DNA from: Candidatus Siliceabacter maunaloa
GTDB taxonomy: Bacteria > Actinomycetota > Thermoleophilia > Solirubrobacterales > Solirubrobacteraceae
DNA length: 47,367 nucleotides
Direction of reading: 5' to 3'
Assembly (NCBI GenBank): GCA_024330185.1
Contig: JANDLV010000031.1
Coordinates: forward strand, 1 to 47,367
Shown here: piece by piece, positions 15,780-23,945 of the stretch
Layout: the number at the start of each line of letters is the position of its first letter
Numbering within the stretch: the stretch's first letter is position 1
The notes under the pieces: model-generated
What the model saw: the letters and a program-made list of their open reading frames with translations, nothing else
The model's database searches: none
What the model was told of the DNA's origin: nothing
Position numbers and translations under genes: made by a program

Positions 15780-16826
15780 ATGACCATCGCACTCACGAGC
15801 CTCGCCCGCGGCGCGGGCTGCGGCTGCAAGCTCCCCGCAGCAGCGGTGCACCCGCTCGTCGCGGGCCTCCCCGCGCCGACCGACCCGCGCGTGCTGGTGG
15901 CCACGGGGACCGCAGACGACGCCGGCGTGGTCCGCGTGCGCGACGACCTCGCACTCGTGCAGACGGTCGACTTCTTCACGCCGATCGTCGACGACCCGTA
16001 CTGGTTCGGGCGCATCGCGGCGGCCAACGCCCTGTCGGACGTCTACGCGATGGGCGCCGAGCCGCTCAGCGCGCTCAACCTGGTCGCCTTCCCGCTCGAG
16101 GACCTGGGCGCGGAGGTGCTGCGCGCGATCCTGCGCGGCGGCCACGACGCGGTGACCGAGGCGGGAGCGTCGATCGTGGGCGGCCACTCCATCGACGACC
16201 CCGAGCCCAAGTACGGCCTGGCCGTCACGGGCACCGTGCACCCCGACGAGGTGCTCACCAACGCCGGGGGCCGGCCGGGCGACGCGCTGGTGTTGACCAA
16301 GCCGCTGGGCGTGGGCGCGATCACGACGGCGATCAAGCGGGGGCGGCTCGGGGACGGGGCCGCGGGAGGCGACGCCAACCGCGACGACCTCTTGGCGGCC
16401 GCCACGCAGACCATGGCCGCGCTCAACGCGGAGGCAGCGCGTGCGGCCCGCGCGGCGGGCGCCACCGCCCTCACCGACGTGACCGGGTTCGGGCTCGTCG
16501 GCCACCTGCACGAGCTGTGTGCTGCGAGCGGGTGTGCTGCTGACGTTGATGGTTCGGCCGTTCCCGCGCTGGAGGGGGCGCTCGCGCTGCTGGAGGGCGA
16601 TGAGGGAGTGGCGGTGAGCGGGGGCTCCGGCCGCAACCGCGCCTATGCGGAGGAGCGGTTCACGGAGTTCGCGGCGTCGGTGCCCGAGGCGGTGCGGCGC
16701 CTGGTGTGCGACGCGACCACGTCGGGGGGCCTCCTCGCGGCGGTGCCGCCGGGCGGCGACACGTCGTTCGGCGCCGTGGTGGGCGAGCTCGTCGAGGGCG
16801 CCGGGGGCGCCATTTCGGTCCGCTAG
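15780..16826 (+). CDS. selD: Selenide, water dikinase (selenophosphate synthase)
   Basis: 348 aa. Makes selenophosphate from selenide and ATP for selenocysteine or selenouridine synthesis. The active-site loop GAGCGCK (residues 11-17) holds Cys and Lys in place of the Sec found in some SelD. Metal and ATP motifs follow: VQTVDFFTPIVDDPYWFGRI, ANALSDVYAMGA and GGHSIDDPEPKYGLAVTG. LTDVTGFGLVGHLHE is the typical C-terminal domain motif. No selA, selB, tRNA-Sec or selenoprotein is visible here, so the rest of the pathway must lie elsewhere. Confidence 0.93.
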   Translation: MTIALTSLARGAGCGCKLPAAAVHPLVAGLPAPTDPRVLVATGTADDAGVVRVRDDLALVQTVDFFTPIVDDPYWFGRIAAANALSDVYAMGAEPLSALNLVAFPLEDLGAEVLRAILRGGHDAVTEAGASIVGGHSIDDPEPKYGLAVTGTVHPDEVLTNAGGRPGDALVLTKPLGVGAITTAIKRGRLGDGAAGGDANRDDLLAAATQTMAALNAEAARAARAAGATALTDVTGFGLVGHLHELCAASGCAADVDGSAVPALEGALALLEGDEGVAVSGGSGRNRAYAEERFTEFAASVPEAVRRLVCDATTSGGLLAAVPPGGDTSFGAVVGELVEGAGGAISVR

Positions 16827-16835
16827 ATCGCCAAG

Positions 16836-16872
16836 TGTCGAGTTGTTAGTCGTGGGGACCAACAAATCGACA
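16836..16872. terminator. Hairpin between convergent selD and rhomboid-like gene
   Basis: TGTCGA-G-TTGTT pairs with AACAA-A-TCGACA, with a GTC/GAC inner stem. It is noticeably AT-richer than its surroundings. There is no strong T-run, but the location ten bases after the selD stop fits a bidirectional terminator. Confidence 0.55.
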
Positions 16873-16901
16873 GTCGGCGCGCCGGGCCGCCCAGACGCCG
16901 G

Positions 16902-17729
16902 TCAGCGTGGTCTGAGGGCGCCCAGCAGCAGGCCGACCAGGACGCCCACCGCGCCGCCGACGACCACCGCGAGCACGCTGCCGGCGCTGACCACCGCGCC
17001 CAGCACGGCCAGCGAGACAGCCAGTACCGCCGTGCCCAGCAGGTCGGCGTCGTCCTCGTTGGGCGCGCGGCGGCGCGCGCCCAGGACCGGGACGGCCCAG
17101 GCGGCCAGCAGGGCCAGCGCGCCGCCGCCTCCGCCCAGGACGAGGTCCTGGCCCACCGCGGAGGCGGCCAGGTTGCCGGCGATGCCGCCGGCCAGGAACA
17201 GGGCGGGTACGAGCAGGAAGCCGTGGCGGCGCTCCAGCAGCCAGCCGAAGATCCCCACCGTCAACAGCGTCATGAACTGGGCCACGACGCTGCTGTAGAG
17301 GAACAGCGAGGTGACCAGGCGCCACCCGTCCTGGGTGAGCTGGAAGGCGCCGATGCTGAACAGCCCCAGATCGGCGGCCAGCAGGATCTCGGCCTGGAAG
17401 AGGACGAAGAAGACCAGGCCGGCGACGACGAGGGCGATGGTCGCGTAGGGCCGAGCGTCCTCGTCTCCACGGATACCGGGGATCTCGCCCGCGCGCAGCT
17501 TGCCCAGCCGCGGCGAGGCCTCCTTGCGCTGCTTGGGCTCCCTGGCCTTCCTCTTCCCCGGGCGCAGTCCGCGCCGGCGTTCCTTGACCTGCGGCCCGGC
17601 GGCGCCGCGCTCGATCTTGGGCGCCCGCTTGCGCAGCCGCTTGCCGCAGTAGGGGCACTCGGTGACGTAGGGACTGACCTCCGAGCCGCAGCTCTTGCAG
17701 ACGACGAAGAGGTCGGGACGACTCGACAC
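16902..17729 (-). CDS. Rhomboid-related membrane protein with N-terminal zinc ribbon; catalytic residues absent
   Basis: 275 aa. Residues 11-29 form a zinc ribbon (CKSCGSEVSPYVTECPYCG), then a strongly basic linker (32-85), then about six membrane helices. The helical part follows rhomboid layout: FQLTQDGWRLVTSLFLYSS, then FGWLLERRHG, then a glycine-rich segment. However, the GxSG serine motif reads GGGGGAL, and neither the HxxxN of helix 2 nor the late His can be found. It is therefore probably a pseudoprotease. The start and its distance from the repeat at 17757 are clear. Confidence 0.75.
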   Translation of the reverse strand: MSSRPDLFVVCKSCGSEVSPYVTECPYCGKRLRKRAPKIERGAAGPQVKERRRGLRPGKRKAREPKQRKEASPRLGKLRAGEIPGIRGDEDARPYATIALVVAGLVFFVLFQAEILLAADLGLFSIGAFQLTQDGWRLVTSLFLYSSVVAQFMTLLTVGIFGWLLERRHGFLLVPALFLAGGIAGNLAASAVGQDLVLGGGGGALALLAAWAVPVLGARRRAPNEDDADLLGTAVLAVSLAVLGAVVSAGSVLAVVVGGAVGVLVGLLLGALRPR

Positions 17730-17756
17730 CCACCCGATGATACGCGCGCGGGATGA

Positions 17757-17799
17757 GGGGTGCCGAAGGCGCAGGAGGTCGCCGCCTGAGGCGGGCCCC
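17757..17799 (+). repeat. Dispersed palindromic repeat, copy 2
   Basis: Contains GGGGTGCCGAAGGCG, then GTCGCCGCCTGAGGCGGG; best match to copy 1. Intergenic, between the rhomboid-like gene start and the GH43 gene stop. Confidence 0.75.
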
Positions 17800-17825
17800 G
17801 GGTTTCCGCTGGCGCCGGCCCGCAG

Positions 17826-20087
17826 CTAGTCGGAGTAGGCGACTCCGTCCGCGCCGGTGATGGTGGTCGGCCCGGTGAAGCCGAAGCTCGGCGAGCTGGC
17901 CGAGACCGTGCTGTCCCGGTCGGTGGCGGTGTCTACCAGCAGCTCGGGCGCTGACGTGAGGCCGCGATCGCCGGTGGAGATGCGGTAGCGCAGGCGCAGC
18001 GAGGTGACCGAGGTGGGAGCGCTCTCGCCGCGGGGCTGGATGCGCTGGTAGCCGTAGAAGAGCCGCCCCCTCGAGCCGGTGGGGCCGACGTAGCTGGCGG
18101 GCTGGTCGCTCCAGTCGGCCTGGCTGAGGACCCGCCGGCTGCGCGAGCCGACGGTGTCGAGGCGCACCTCGGTGGTCCCGGCGATCTCGCCGCTCTCCGG
18201 TTCGCCGGTGGAGTAGTTCCAGACGAAGCCCAGGCGGCGGCCATAGAGGTCGAGGCGAACGGGACCCGGCAGCCCGCTGGTACCGCGGCTGCCGCCTTCC
18301 TCGCGCACCGAGGAGCCCCCGTCGAGCGGGCGGGTGTAGAGGTAGGGATAGGTCCCACGCCGCCCGGAGCGCCGCTCGTAGACCCTGACGAACGCGACCC
18401 GGTCGCGCCAGATCGAGGGCAGCACCTCCGAGGAGTCAGCGGTGCTGGCCCCCCCGATGCGGTTCTCGACGGTCTCGCTATCGTCGAGGTCAAGGCGGAA
18501 GACGTCACACCCCCGCCCGGCCGTCCAGGCAGGATAGGGGCCCGCGAAGACGCGGGCGCCGAAGGTGTCGCGCACGCGCACCGGGTCGGGCTCGGTGGCG
18601 CAGCGGCTGTAGACGGCCACCACATCGCCATCCTCGTCGGGACCGAGGTCCACGTCGAAGGGCACCCCGGCGCGCGGCGGGATCGCCACGCGCGAGGTCT
18701 GCCCCTCGCGGGCGACGGTCAGGAAGTAGCGGTCGGCGGCGGGACTGTCGCCGACCACGCGCTCGCTGTAGGCGGTGACGCCACCGTAGTGGCTGACCGG
18801 CGAGGCTGTCTGCGAGCTCGCGCTCTCCTGGGAGCCGCCCTGAGGGGAACCACCCTGTGCGGGAGCGCCCGTGAAGGGCGTGAGCGTGCCACGCGGCGTG
18901 CCGTCGCCGCTGGGTGTGCCGTTGCTGACGCTGGGCCACGCGAAGCCCTCCCGCTGGTTGGCCGGCTCGCTGCTGGGGATATCGAAGCGCAGCGTGTCGG
19001 CCACGAGCTGGCGCCGCGAGCCCACGCACTCATTGCGATCGCCCGGCGTCGCGCCGTCCTTCTCGTTGAGGTTCGCGTGAGCGAAGAGGATCCAGGAGTC
19101 GCTGCCGGTCTGAAGTACGTCCTGGTGGCCCACACCGCAGAAGTTCGGGTTCCCCCGGCCGCTGTAGATCGGGTTGCCGCCGAACTTCACGAAGTCCCCG
19201 CCCGTCGGCGTGTTGGCCTCGCGGCGCGAGACGGCCACGCTGACGGCGTAGGAGTCGTTGGAGAAGTTGGCGATGCTGTAGAAGAGGAAATAGCGCCCGT
19301 TGCGCGCAATCATGGTCGGCGCCTCCACACTCACGCCTTCGTCGCCGCTGGCCACGACCAGCCGCGTGATGCCGCCCAAGCCACTCAGGACGTCCGAGTT
19401 GATCGGGCGGATCACGATGTCGCTCGGTCCCTTGGGCGCGTCGATGCGATCCTGGAGCTGGCGCTTGTAGAGCAGGTAGTACTCCCCGTTCGCCGGGTTC
19501 ACGAACAGCGCCGGGTCGATGAGGCTGAAGGCGCTCGGCTCGAGGCGGTTGCGCTGGTTGGCGCGGTCGCTCGCGCTGACACCGTCTCCCTCGCACTCCA
19601 GCGGCCCCGCCTCAGCCGGCACATCGTGCCTGAAGGACTCGCGGCCCATGTTGCGGAAGTTGTTAGGGGTGCTCGAGATCGCCCGGCCGATGCAGCCCTT
19701 GCCCTTGGCCTCGTGCCTCGCGCTGAACAGCAGGACGAACCGGCCGTCGGCCAGGGGGTAGATCTTCGGTGAGCCGGCGCGCTGGTCCTCGGCCCATCGC
19801 GGCTCACCCCCGGGCGCGAAGAGGGGCTCGTCCTCCCGCCAGTTGACCAGGTCGGGGGAGTTGCGCACCCGCGGCCCGCCCGTGGACGTGACGCGGAACT
19901 GTCCCTCGAGGAAGCTGACCCCCGGATCGGCCGACCCGGGATCGGCGTCGAACAGCGGATTGCCCGACTGCGCCTGAGCGGCGCCCGGCAGGCCGACCGC
20001 CAGCGCCAGCACTCCCAGCAGCCCCGCCGCGGCGAGCCGGATGACCCACCGCCGACCCGCCATCAATCCTTCGCTCCCCGCACGCAT
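17826..20087 (-). CDS. Secreted GH43-like glycoside hydrolase with C-terminal beta-propeller
   Basis: 753 aa. Sec signal peptide (RRWVIRLAAAGLLGVLALAV then GAAQAQ, cleaved near residue 40). Residues about 45-360 look like a five-bladed GH43/GH32-clan propeller: DPGVSF at the start, LIDPALFVNPANGEYYLLYK in the middle and VEAPTMIARNGRYFLFYS providing the likely Asp and Glu residues. A Ser/Gly/Thr linker (410-450) leads to a second repetitive beta domain resembling TolB/WD-type propellers. The start has GGAGAGG six bases upstream; an ATG eight codons later has AAGGA close by and is an alternative. Substrate unknown; likely plant or microbial arabinan/xylan-type sugars. Confidence 0.75.
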   Translation of the reverse strand: MRAGSEGLMAGRRWVIRLAAAGLLGVLALAVGLPGAAQAQSGNPLFDADPGSADPGVSFLEGQFRVTSTGGPRVRNSPDLVNWREDEPLFAPGGEPRWAEDQRAGSPKIYPLADGRFVLLFSARHEAKGKGCIGRAISSTPNNFRNMGRESFRHDVPAEAGPLECEGDGVSASDRANQRNRLEPSAFSLIDPALFVNPANGEYYLLYKRQLQDRIDAPKGPSDIVIRPINSDVLSGLGGITRLVVASGDEGVSVEAPTMIARNGRYFLFYSIANFSNDSYAVSVAVSRREANTPTGGDFVKFGGNPIYSGRGNPNFCGVGHQDVLQTGSDSWILFAHANLNEKDGATPGDRNECVGSRRQLVADTLRFDIPSSEPANQREGFAWPSVSNGTPSGDGTPRGTLTPFTGAPAQGGSPQGGSQESASSQTASPVSHYGGVTAYSERVVGDSPAADRYFLTVAREGQTSRVAIPPRAGVPFDVDLGPDEDGDVVAVYSRCATEPDPVRVRDTFGARVFAGPYPAWTAGRGCDVFRLDLDDSETVENRIGGASTADSSEVLPSIWRDRVAFVRVYERRSGRRGTYPYLYTRPLDGGSSVREEGGSRGTSGLPGPVRLDLYGRRLGFVWNYSTGEPESGEIAGTTEVRLDTVGSRSRRVLSQADWSDQPASYVGPTGSRGRLFYGYQRIQPRGESAPTSVTSLRLRYRISTGDRGLTSAPELLVDTATDRDSTVSASSPSFGFTGPTTITGADGVAYSD

Positions 20088-20155
20088 GCGTTTCCTCTCC
20101 CCGTCAGGTTGTGATGCAGCGTAAACGCAACACAGCGCCAGAGGTGGCGCGGTGA

Positions 20156-21256
20156 CTATGCGCCGCTGGCCGCGACGATCTCGGCCATGACCTCGGCCAT
20201 GTCGCCGTTGGCCTCGAAGACCTTGAGCTGGCGGGTCGCCCCGTTGCCCCGCTCCAGCAGGTCCACGATGCCCTCGAGGTCGGCCTCTCCGCCCAGGTCC
20301 TGCGCGTGGGGGCGCAGGCGGTCGATCAGGCGCTTGGCGAGCCGGCGGGTGGGCACGCGCTCGTCGGACGGCAGGTCGACCACCTCGCCGTCCAGCCCGT
20401 GGCGGGCCGCCAGCCACTTGTTCTCGTCGAGCATCGGATAGGGGTATTCCGAGAGCTGCTCGCCGCTGTCGAAGTGCTCGGCCATCTCGCGCACCATGGC
20501 CTGGATGAGCGCGGCGAGCGCGAGGGTGTGCTCGACGCGCGTCTGCTGGTCGCACACCCGGATCTCCACCGTGCCCAGGTTGGGGTGCGGGCGCACGTCG
20601 TACCAGAGGTAGGTGTAGTCGGCCATCACGCCGCTGCGGACCATGAACTCCGTCTGGGTCGACCAGTCCTCCCAGTCGGCGTAGGCGGGCGGGATGCCCA
20701 CGCGCGGGAAGGCGCGGAAGATCGGCATGCGCGCCGACATCAGGCCGCTGGAGCTGCCCCGCCAGAAGGGCGAGTTGGCCGACAGCGCGAGGAGCACGGG
20801 CAGGTGCACGCGCATCCCGTTGGTCACGTGGATGGCCTTGTCGGGATCGTCGATGCCCACGTGGACGTGCATGCCGAAGATCAGCTCCTGGCGGGCCACG
20901 AAGCGCAGCGCGTCGACCAGGTCGCGATAGCGGTCGCGCGCGACGATGCGCTGCTCCTCCCAGTGGGCGAAGGGATGCGTTCCGGCCGAGCCGATGGTCA
21001 GCCCGTGCGGCTCGGCCTCCTCGCGCACCCGCCGGCGAAGCTGACGAAGCTGGCGCCCGGCGGCGGCCATGTCGTCGCAAGGATCGGTGCAGATCTCGAG
21101 CACCGACTCCATGAGCTCGGGCTTGACCTCGCCCTCCGTGGACTCGGACAGGAGACGCTCGATGGCGTTGACGAGCCCATGCCCGTCCTGGTCGACGATC
21201 ATCAGCTCCTCTTCTATCCCGAGGGTGAAGTCGGGCCCGCGGAAGGCGTGGTCCAT
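20156..21256 (-). CDS. Carboxylate-amine ligase, YbdK/GCS2 family
   Basis: 366 aa. ATP-grasp-like glutamate-cysteine ligase type 2 fold. Motifs: FTLGIEEELMIVD at the start, LMESVLEICTDP, FGMHVHVGIDD (metal site, about residue 130) and GTVEIRVCDQQTRVE (about 230). YbdK members have weak glutamate-cysteine ligase activity; the actinobacterial EgtA/MshC context is not present here. The ATG at MDHAFRGPDF is chosen because homologues begin there; an earlier ATG seven codons up and a TTG before it remain possible. Confidence 0.85.
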   Translation of the reverse strand: MDHAFRGPDFTLGIEEELMIVDQDGHGLVNAIERLLSESTEGEVKPELMESVLEICTDPCDDMAAAGRQLRQLRRRVREEAEPHGLTIGSAGTHPFAHWEEQRIVARDRYRDLVDALRFVARQELIFGMHVHVGIDDPDKAIHVTNGMRVHLPVLLALSANSPFWRGSSSGLMSARMPIFRAFPRVGIPPAYADWEDWSTQTEFMVRSGVMADYTYLWYDVRPHPNLGTVEIRVCDQQTRVEHTLALAALIQAMVREMAEHFDSGEQLSEYPYPMLDENKWLAARHGLDGEVVDLPSDERVPTRRLAKRLIDRLRPHAQDLGGEADLEGIVDLLERGNGATRQLKVFEANGDMAEVMAEIVAASGA

Positions 21257-21407
21257 GCGGAGCGGGAGCCTACCCATGGGGTGCGCCGCCAACCGCGCAG
21301 TACTCTGCCCCTCGCACCACGCCGACGAAGGACCAAACCGTGGCCACCGCCGACCCAGTGAGATAGGAGCTGCTACGCCCTCCGCCCTTCCGCGCCTCCT
21401 GCGGCCG

Positions 21408-22170
21408 GTGTTTCGCCGGCGGCTGGCCGCGGCGCGAGGGGCGCTGCTGGACGCGGCCCTCCAGGATCCGCGCTTCGACCCGGCACGGATCGACGAGGCG
21501 GCGCGAGTGATCTACGCGCCCGTGGCCGGCGACTGGCCGGCCGACGCCGTCGAGCCGGTGCGGCGGCTGTTCGGCCCCGCCGAGGTCAGCGAACTCATCG
21601 AGTGGGAGGGCCCGTGGGTCGACCGCTCGCGCGTCCTTGCCGGGCGACGCCTGCACATGGCCCCACGGCCCACCGTCGACGTGGTCGACGTGGATACCGA
21701 AGGGCAGCCGGACCGGCGCGACGTCACGGTCCGCGTGGAGGCCCGGGCTGGTGCGTGGGCGGGGAACCTGAGTTGGAAGGCCACGCGCGCGCTGAGTCTG
21801 GTCGTCTCCGCGCCGTCCTGGACGCTGATGCCGGCTCGTGCCAGCGCGCGCACCCTGGTCGCCTACTGGGTGCTCGTGGAGGCCGACGGGGCACCCGGCG
21901 GATGGGTGCTCCATCGGGTGGAGGCGGGCCGCTCGGGCGGTCACCGCCTCCGGCGTGCGCCTTCGCCGGACGAGCGCCGGATCGGCTCGCTGCGTGACGC
22001 TGAGCTGCTGGCGCAACCGGCGCACGGGCGTCATGGTGACCGACTCCCCTATGAGGTCGCCCGCTCACTGCCAGCCGACCCGCGCCGGGCTCGGCGAGCG
22101 GGTAGTGCGGCGTCCTCGATTCGTCGAGGCTCCGCCCCGTGCTTGCCGGCCGGCACGGGGCGTAGCGTGA
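21408..22170 (+). pseudogene. Tim44-like domain protein, apparently without a proper stop
   Basis: The frame starting with VFRRRLAAARGALLDAALQD reads as a Tim44/TIM44-like ligand-binding domain (DPRFDPARIDEAARVIYAPV, LFGPAEVSELIEWEG, DVTVRVEARAG, then the strand TLVAYWVLVEADG and WVLHRVEAG). These match a common actinobacterial family. In this frame no stop occurs until 22886, deep inside the nuclease gene in another frame, and it would cross two hairpins at 22114-22161. A neighbouring frame does stop at 22170. A frameshift near 21950-22060 is the simplest explanation. The start (GTG) is uncertain. Confidence 0.5.
22114..22161 (+). terminator. Two consecutive hairpins before the nuclease gene
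   Basis: CCTCGA-TTCG-TCGAGG carries a stable UUCG loop (22114-22129). It is followed by GCCCCGTGC paired with GCACGGGGC (22134-22161). No T-run follows. Position fits the end of the damaged Tim44-like gene or a leader structure of the nuclease gene. Confidence 0.55.
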
Positions 22171-22177
22171 CGCGACT

Positions 22178-22696
22178 ATGCGCCGGCGCGCCGCCACGCT
22201 GTGGATCATCGGGTTCCTCCTGCTCGCCGCCTGGGCGGGGTGGGACCTCGTCCCCGGCGAGCTGTCGGGCACCCCGGGCCGCGCCGACCTGGAGGGCCGC
22301 GTGGTGCGTGTGGTCGACGGCGACACGGTGCGCGTGCGCGTCGACGGCCGCGAGGAGACGGTGCGCTACATCGGCGTGGACACCCCGGAGACCAAGCGGC
22401 CGGGCAGCCCCGTGGAGTGCTTCGGCCCGGCGGCCAGCGCGGCCAACCAGCGGCTCGTCGAAGGGCAGGAGGTGCGCCTGGAGGTGGGCGAGGCGCAACG
22501 CGACCGCTACGACCGGCTGCTGGCCTACGTGTACCGCGCCGACGACGGGCGCTTCGTCAACGAGGTCCTGGTGCGCGACGGCTACGCGCGGCCGCTGGCC
22601 ATCGCACCCAACGTGCGCCACGCCGACGCCTTCGCGGCGCTGGCCGCCGAGGCGCTCGAGGCCGGGCGCGGATTATGGAGCGCGTGTGGAGGCTGA
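22178..22696 (+). CDS. Membrane-anchored or secreted thermonuclease (SNase-like)
   Basis: 172 aa. One N-terminal hydrophobic helix (LWIIGFLLLAAWAGW, residues 8-22), then a staphylococcal-nuclease OB-fold. Catalytic residues are visible: Asp 47/49 (RVVDGDTV), Arg 63, Asp 68 and Glu 71 (RYIGVDTPE), and Arg 113 (DRYDRLLAYV). The length is right for a single SNase domain, so it is probably an active calcium-dependent nuclease outside the membrane. Confidence 0.88.
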   Translation: MRRRAATLWIIGFLLLAAWAGWDLVPGELSGTPGRADLEGRVVRVVDGDTVRVRVDGREETVRYIGVDTPETKRPGSPVECFGPAASAANQRLVEGQEVRLEVGEAQRDRYDRLLAYVYRADDGRFVNEVLVRDGYARPLAIAPNVRHADAFAALAAEALEAGRGLWSACGG

Positions 22697-22720
22697 ACGC
22701 CCGATAAGGTGCACGCGGTC

Positions 22721-22960
22721 ATGCGCATGCGTCAGAGCCTCACGAGCTTCGAGGAGGCCTTCCACGAGGAGCTCGACCACGATCGCGAGCGGCGCGAGGC
22801 CCTGCGCCGGGAGGCTGCGGCGCGCTCCCGTGCACGTGTCCGTGAGCGCGAGCAGCAGCGCAGCACGCTGCGCTTCGTGGCCCTGACCGCGACCCTGCTG
22901 GCCACCGCGGTGGTGGTGACCCTCTTCATGTTCCAGGCCCTGCTCTGGGTGATGGGCTAG
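22721..22960 (+). CDS. Small coiled-coil membrane protein
   Basis: 79 aa. Residues 7-50 are a highly charged helix (FEEAFHEELDHDRERREALR), followed by one membrane helix (FVALTATLLATAVVVTLFMF) at the C-terminus, giving a tail-anchored topology. AAGG lies 11 bases upstream of the chosen ATG; a GTG four codons earlier is possible. Function unknown. It follows the nuclease gene by 24 bases in the same direction. Confidence 0.7.
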   Translation: MRMRQSLTSFEEAFHEELDHDRERREALRREAAARSRARVREREQQRSTLRFVALTATLLATAVVVTLFMFQALLWVMG

Positions 22961-22963
22961 CGA

Positions 22964-23272
22964 CTACTCGGCGTCGAGCCGACGCCGTGCGGCGTCGACC
23001 GCAGCCCGGGCGTCGCTGATGCCGTTGGCGCCGTTCTTCCCGCCGTGCCCGCCGGGCGCGGTCACGGCCTCAGGCGCGGTCACGGCCTCAGGAGGGGAAA
23101 CCTCGCCGCGCTCCTCCTGGATCTCGATGTAGACCTCCTTGCGAAACACGGGAACCTCTCGGGGGGCCTGGATCCCGATGCGCACCTTGTCCCCCATGAC
23201 CGACAGGACGGTGATCTCGATGTCGTCGCCGATCATGATGCTCTGATTGGACTTGCGTGTCAGCACGAGCAT
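22964..23272 (-). CDS. csrA: Carbon storage regulator CsrA with extended C-terminus
   Basis: 102 aa; typical CsrA is 60-75 aa. Residues 1-60 are the whole RNA-binding domain: [20 protein letters not shown], then [20 protein letters not shown]. This includes the basic L-T-R-K start and the VPVFRKEV strand that bind GGA loops. The extra 40 residues are low-complexity, with AVTAPE twice from an 18-bp tandem repeat. AAGGAGGT lies eight bases before the ATG, an excellent ribosome site. CsrA in bacteria like this usually regulates flagellar mRNA with FliW, but no flagellar gene is nearby. Divergent from the 23367 gene. Confidence 0.92.
   Translation of the reverse strand: MLVLTRKSNQSIMIGDDIEITVLSVMGDKVRIGIQAPREVPVFRKEVYIEIQEERGEVSPPEAVTAPEAVTAPGGHGGKNGANGISDARAAVDAARRRLDAE
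23056..23091. repeat. 18-bp tandem repeat in the csrA tail
   Basis: Two perfect copies of an 18-bp unit, in frame, encode AVTAPE twice. Confidence 0.85.
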
Positions 23273-23366
23273 GTGCCGGTACCTCCTTGCGTTGCGACCA
23301 CGAAGCTTGGACAGGCGCTGCCCACAGGCAACCGATCCCAAACGATGGGATAGGTTGCACGTCGCA

Positions 23367-23945
23367 ATGGCACGACGCTCTCTACGACCGCACCTCAATC
23401 AGATCCGCACCTGGGTCCGCCAGGGCCGCACCGACGCCTGGATCGCACACCAGCTGGAGGTCACCGTCCAGCAGATCGACGCGTTCAAGCGCGAGAACGA
23501 GCTGGCGCCCGACGGCGACCCCGACGCGGCCACCAACGGCCCCGCGCTCGACTTCGACGACGAGGTCGACCTGCGCGCCGAGGACGACGCGGCGATCGCG
23601 GCCGAGCTCGAGGCCGCCGAGGCCAAGCGCCTCGAGGAGGAGGCGGCCGCCGCCGCGGCGGGCGACAAGGAGGACCCCGACGGGGACACCGAGGACGGCG
23701 ACGAGCCCAAGCCCCGACGCGGCCGCCGCGGAGGTCGCTCGCGCGGCGGGCGACGCCGCGCGACCACAGGCCCGCTGGAGGGGGCGTTCGACCACGGCGA
23801 GGAGGGCTACGGCCTGTGGCTCGACCCCGCGGTCGCCGACAACCCCACCTACGCCGAGCACTGGGCCGGCCATCGGCCGGTCGAGGTCACGATCGAGGAG
23901 GACCAGATCGTGATCCGCCGTGCCGGGACCGGCGACGACGGCTGA
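23367..23945 (+). CDS. Conserved hypothetical protein with N-terminal HTH-like segment
   Basis: 192 aa. The start [20 protein letters not shown] with [18 protein letters not shown] resembles a small helix-turn-helix. Then follow an acidic, Ala/Glu-rich stretch (55-115), an [14 protein letters not shown] basic segment (116-132) and a compact end ([20 protein letters not shown] then [14 protein letters not shown]). The mix of charged low-complexity and terminal domains suggests a nucleic-acid-associated protein; not demonstrated. No clear ribosome site. Confidence 0.7.
   Translation: MARRSLRPHLNQIRTWVRQGRTDAWIAHQLEVTVQQIDAFKRENELAPDGDPDAATNGPALDFDDEVDLRAEDDAAIAAELEAAEAKRLEEEAAAAAAGDKEDPDGDTEDGDEPKPRRGRRGGRSRGGRRRATTGPLEGAFDHGEEGYGLWLDPAVADNPTYAEHWAGHRPVEVTIEEDQIVIRRAGTGDDG

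Noticed and set aside
15800-15835. Selenocysteine in the SelD active site
   Set aside because: The codons are TGC (Cys), not TGA, so no recoding is needed.
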